Positions 5,112 through 5,807 of a stretch of DNA of 5,807 nucleotides are shown piece by piece. The DNA is from Desulfonatronaceae bacterium UBA663 (lineage in GTDB: Bacteria > Desulfobacterota > Desulfovibrionia > Desulfovibrionales > Desulfonatronaceae), in contig DBNV01000118.1 in NCBI GenBank assembly GCA_002299865.1, forward strand, positions 1 through 5,807, given 5' to 3'. A program made the translations under genes and the position numbers. The notes beneath the pieces were generated by a model that saw nothing but the letters and a program-made list of their open reading frames with translations, had not been told where the DNA came from and ran no database searches. The number at the start of each line of letters is the position of its first letter. The first letter of the stretch is position 1.

Positions 5112-5680
5112 TGACCGCGTTGGTGCTGGACGGCAAGCGCACGGCCGCAGTTATGCGTGGCGAACTGCGACGGGAAGTGGCCGGTGCGACCGCTTCCCGC
5201 GGCATTTCTCCGGGCTTGGCCGTCATTCTCGTGGGTGACAATCCGGCTTCGCAGGTTTACGTGCGCAACAAGGAGCGGGCCTGCGCCGAGGTGGGCATTG
5301 CCTCGCGCAGCATCCGCTTGCCCGGGGACGTGGCGCAGGATTGCCTGGAGAGGGTGATCCAAGAGTTGAACGTGGACAAGGCTGTCCACGGCATCCTGCT
5401 GCAACTGCCCTTGCCCCGGGCCCTGGACGCCCAGCGTTGTTTGGAACTGATCGCCCCGCACAAGGACGTGGACGGTTTTCATCCAGAGAATATGGGGCGC
5501 CTGGCCCTGGGGCTGCCCGGACTCAGGCCCTGCACCCCGGCGGGCGTGCTGGAGCTGCTGGCCAGGCACGGCCTGTCCGTGACCGGAAAGAAGGCGGTGG
5601 TGCCCGGCGGCGTGGGCCCCATGACCATCGCCCAACTTCTGCGCAACACCGTGGAGGCGTATCGGGCCCAGGATGGCTGA
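5111..5680 (+). CDS. folD: FolD (methylene-THF dehydrogenase/cyclohydrolase) lacking its NAD(P)-binding domain
   Basis: FolD normally oxidises 5,10-methylene-THF with NAD(P)+ and hydrolyses the product to 10-formyl-THF. This copy has 189 residues against about 285-290 for the family. Residues 1-163 are normal: GLAVILVGDNPASQVYVRNK with Tyr50 and the catalytic Lys54, HGILLQLPLP with Gln98, HKDVDGFHPEN with Asp121, and LRPCTPAGVLELL. At GKKAVV (159/160-164) the sequence jumps directly to PGGVGPMTIAQLLRNTVEA, which in full-length FolD lies near the C-terminus. The intervening ~95-100 residues, including the GRSxIVGxP nucleotide-binding motif and VIDVGIN, are missing with the frame kept. In known FolD folds the catalytic domain is made of the N-terminal part plus the C-terminal helix, so what remains approximates that domain alone. 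Dehydrogenase activity should be lost; whether it is a pseudogene or a stable protein is unknown. The start follows AAGGAGG (5100-5106) and overlaps the eno TGA. Confidence 0.88.
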   Translation: MTALVLDGKRTAAVMRGELRREVAGATASRGISPGLAVILVGDNPASQVYVRNKERACAEVGIASRSIRLPGDVAQDCLERVIQELNVDKAVHGILLQLPLPRALDAQRCLELIAPHKDVDGFHPENMGRLALGLPGLRPCTPAGVLELLARHGLSVTGKKAVVPGGVGPMTIAQLLRNTVEAYRAQDG

Positions 5681-5697
5681 CTGAAATTTTATAACTG

Positions 5698-5728
5698 ACG
5701 TCGAAAATTCATTCCGTATTTTTGACGT
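5698..5728. terminator. Stem-loop downstream of folD, possible operon end
   Basis: ACGTCGAAAAT (5698-5708) pairs with ATTTTTGACGT (5718-5728) at 10 of 11 positions, the exception being a G-U wobble in RNA, around a 9-base loop. It begins 17 bases after the folD stop. No T-run follows on either strand, so it may be an RNA-stabilising or weak bidirectional terminator structure rather than a classical intrinsic terminator. A smaller AACTG/CAGTT stem followed by a few T lies just after it. Confidence 0.4.
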
Positions 5729-5807
5729 TTCGGTCAACTGAAAAGCGCAGTTTTCCATTGGCCTCCCGGAGGATCTTTCGATCATCGAGGTGACATCCCG
5801 GATCTCG
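5729..5807. other. Unassigned window edge with competing partial open frames
   Basis: The last bases are open in two plausible frames. On the plus strand, after a TGA, a frame with mostly G or C at third codon positions reads ...FSIGLPEDLSIIEVTSRIS to the edge, but it has no start codon. On the minus strand, a frame entering from the edge reads ...ILREANGKLRFSVDRN and stops at TGA 5711-5709, overlapping the stem-loop. Third-position composition favours the plus frame. I recognise neither. The plus frame could be a 5'-truncated gene, the minus frame the end of a convergent gene. Confidence 0.25.

Noticed and set aside
1..5807. CRISPR array, tRNA, insertion sequence or retron-like element
   Set aside because: No regularly spaced repeats, no cloverleaf, no transposase or reverse transcriptase motifs on either strand.

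Overview
The window looks like a chromosomal stretch from a sulfate-reducing member of the former Deltaproteobacteria, probably of the Desulfovibrionales type. This is inferred from the style of the proteins (an FmdB-like MPIYEFYC start, a thioredoxin-type ArsC tail, a VKOR-thioredoxin fusion) and from the eno-folD pairing, which I recall from Desulfovibrio genomes. No rRNA or other taxonomic marker is present, so the assignment is tentative. The coding DNA is moderately GC-rich and the first ~240 bases are visibly AT-richer. There are no tRNAs, CRISPR arrays, IS elements or phage genes.

Layout. (1) 1-238: a non-coding leader with a long imperfect inverted repeat (126-141 with 177-192). (2) 239-573: a scar in which the first ~19 codons of an fmdB-like zinc-ribbon gene run, in a different frame, into the 3' half of an arsC (thioredoxin-type arsenate reductase) gene; the arsC part also has an in-frame TAG before its natural end. 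(3) 585-1544: an intact VKOR/thioredoxin fusion, a membrane disulfide-forming enzyme. (4) 1545-1757: intergenic, holding on the minus strand a ~32-codon remnant of the start of an O-acetylhomoserine sulfhydrylase (MetY-like) gene. (5) 1758-2846, minus strand: nadA, quinolinate synthase. (6) 2847-2997: divergent nadA/coaX control region rich in T-tracts, with no clear Shine-Dalgarno on either side. (7) 2998-5680: a tight operon coaX-eno-folD with overlapping stop/start codons. (8) 5681-5807: an intergenic stem-loop and an unassigned edge.

How the genes work together. NadA (NAD synthesis) and CoaX (first step of CoA synthesis) are divergently arranged cofactor genes. Enolase (central carbon metabolism) and FolD (one-carbon folate metabolism) are co-transcribed with CoaX. 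The VKOR fusion is a stand-alone envelope disulfide-forming module.

The most striking result is that folD is not normal. It reads in frame with intact start, catalytic residues and C-terminus, but about 95-100 residues forming the NAD(P)-binding Rossmann domain are missing at a clean junction, leaving a 189-residue catalytic-domain-only protein. With the fmdB/arsC junction and the metY remnant, the window carries three independent truncation or deletion scars beside intact housekeeping genes. That may reflect reductive evolution, or misassembly of metagenomic data; reads spanning the junctions would decide. I did not find a recognisable new defence or mobile system.
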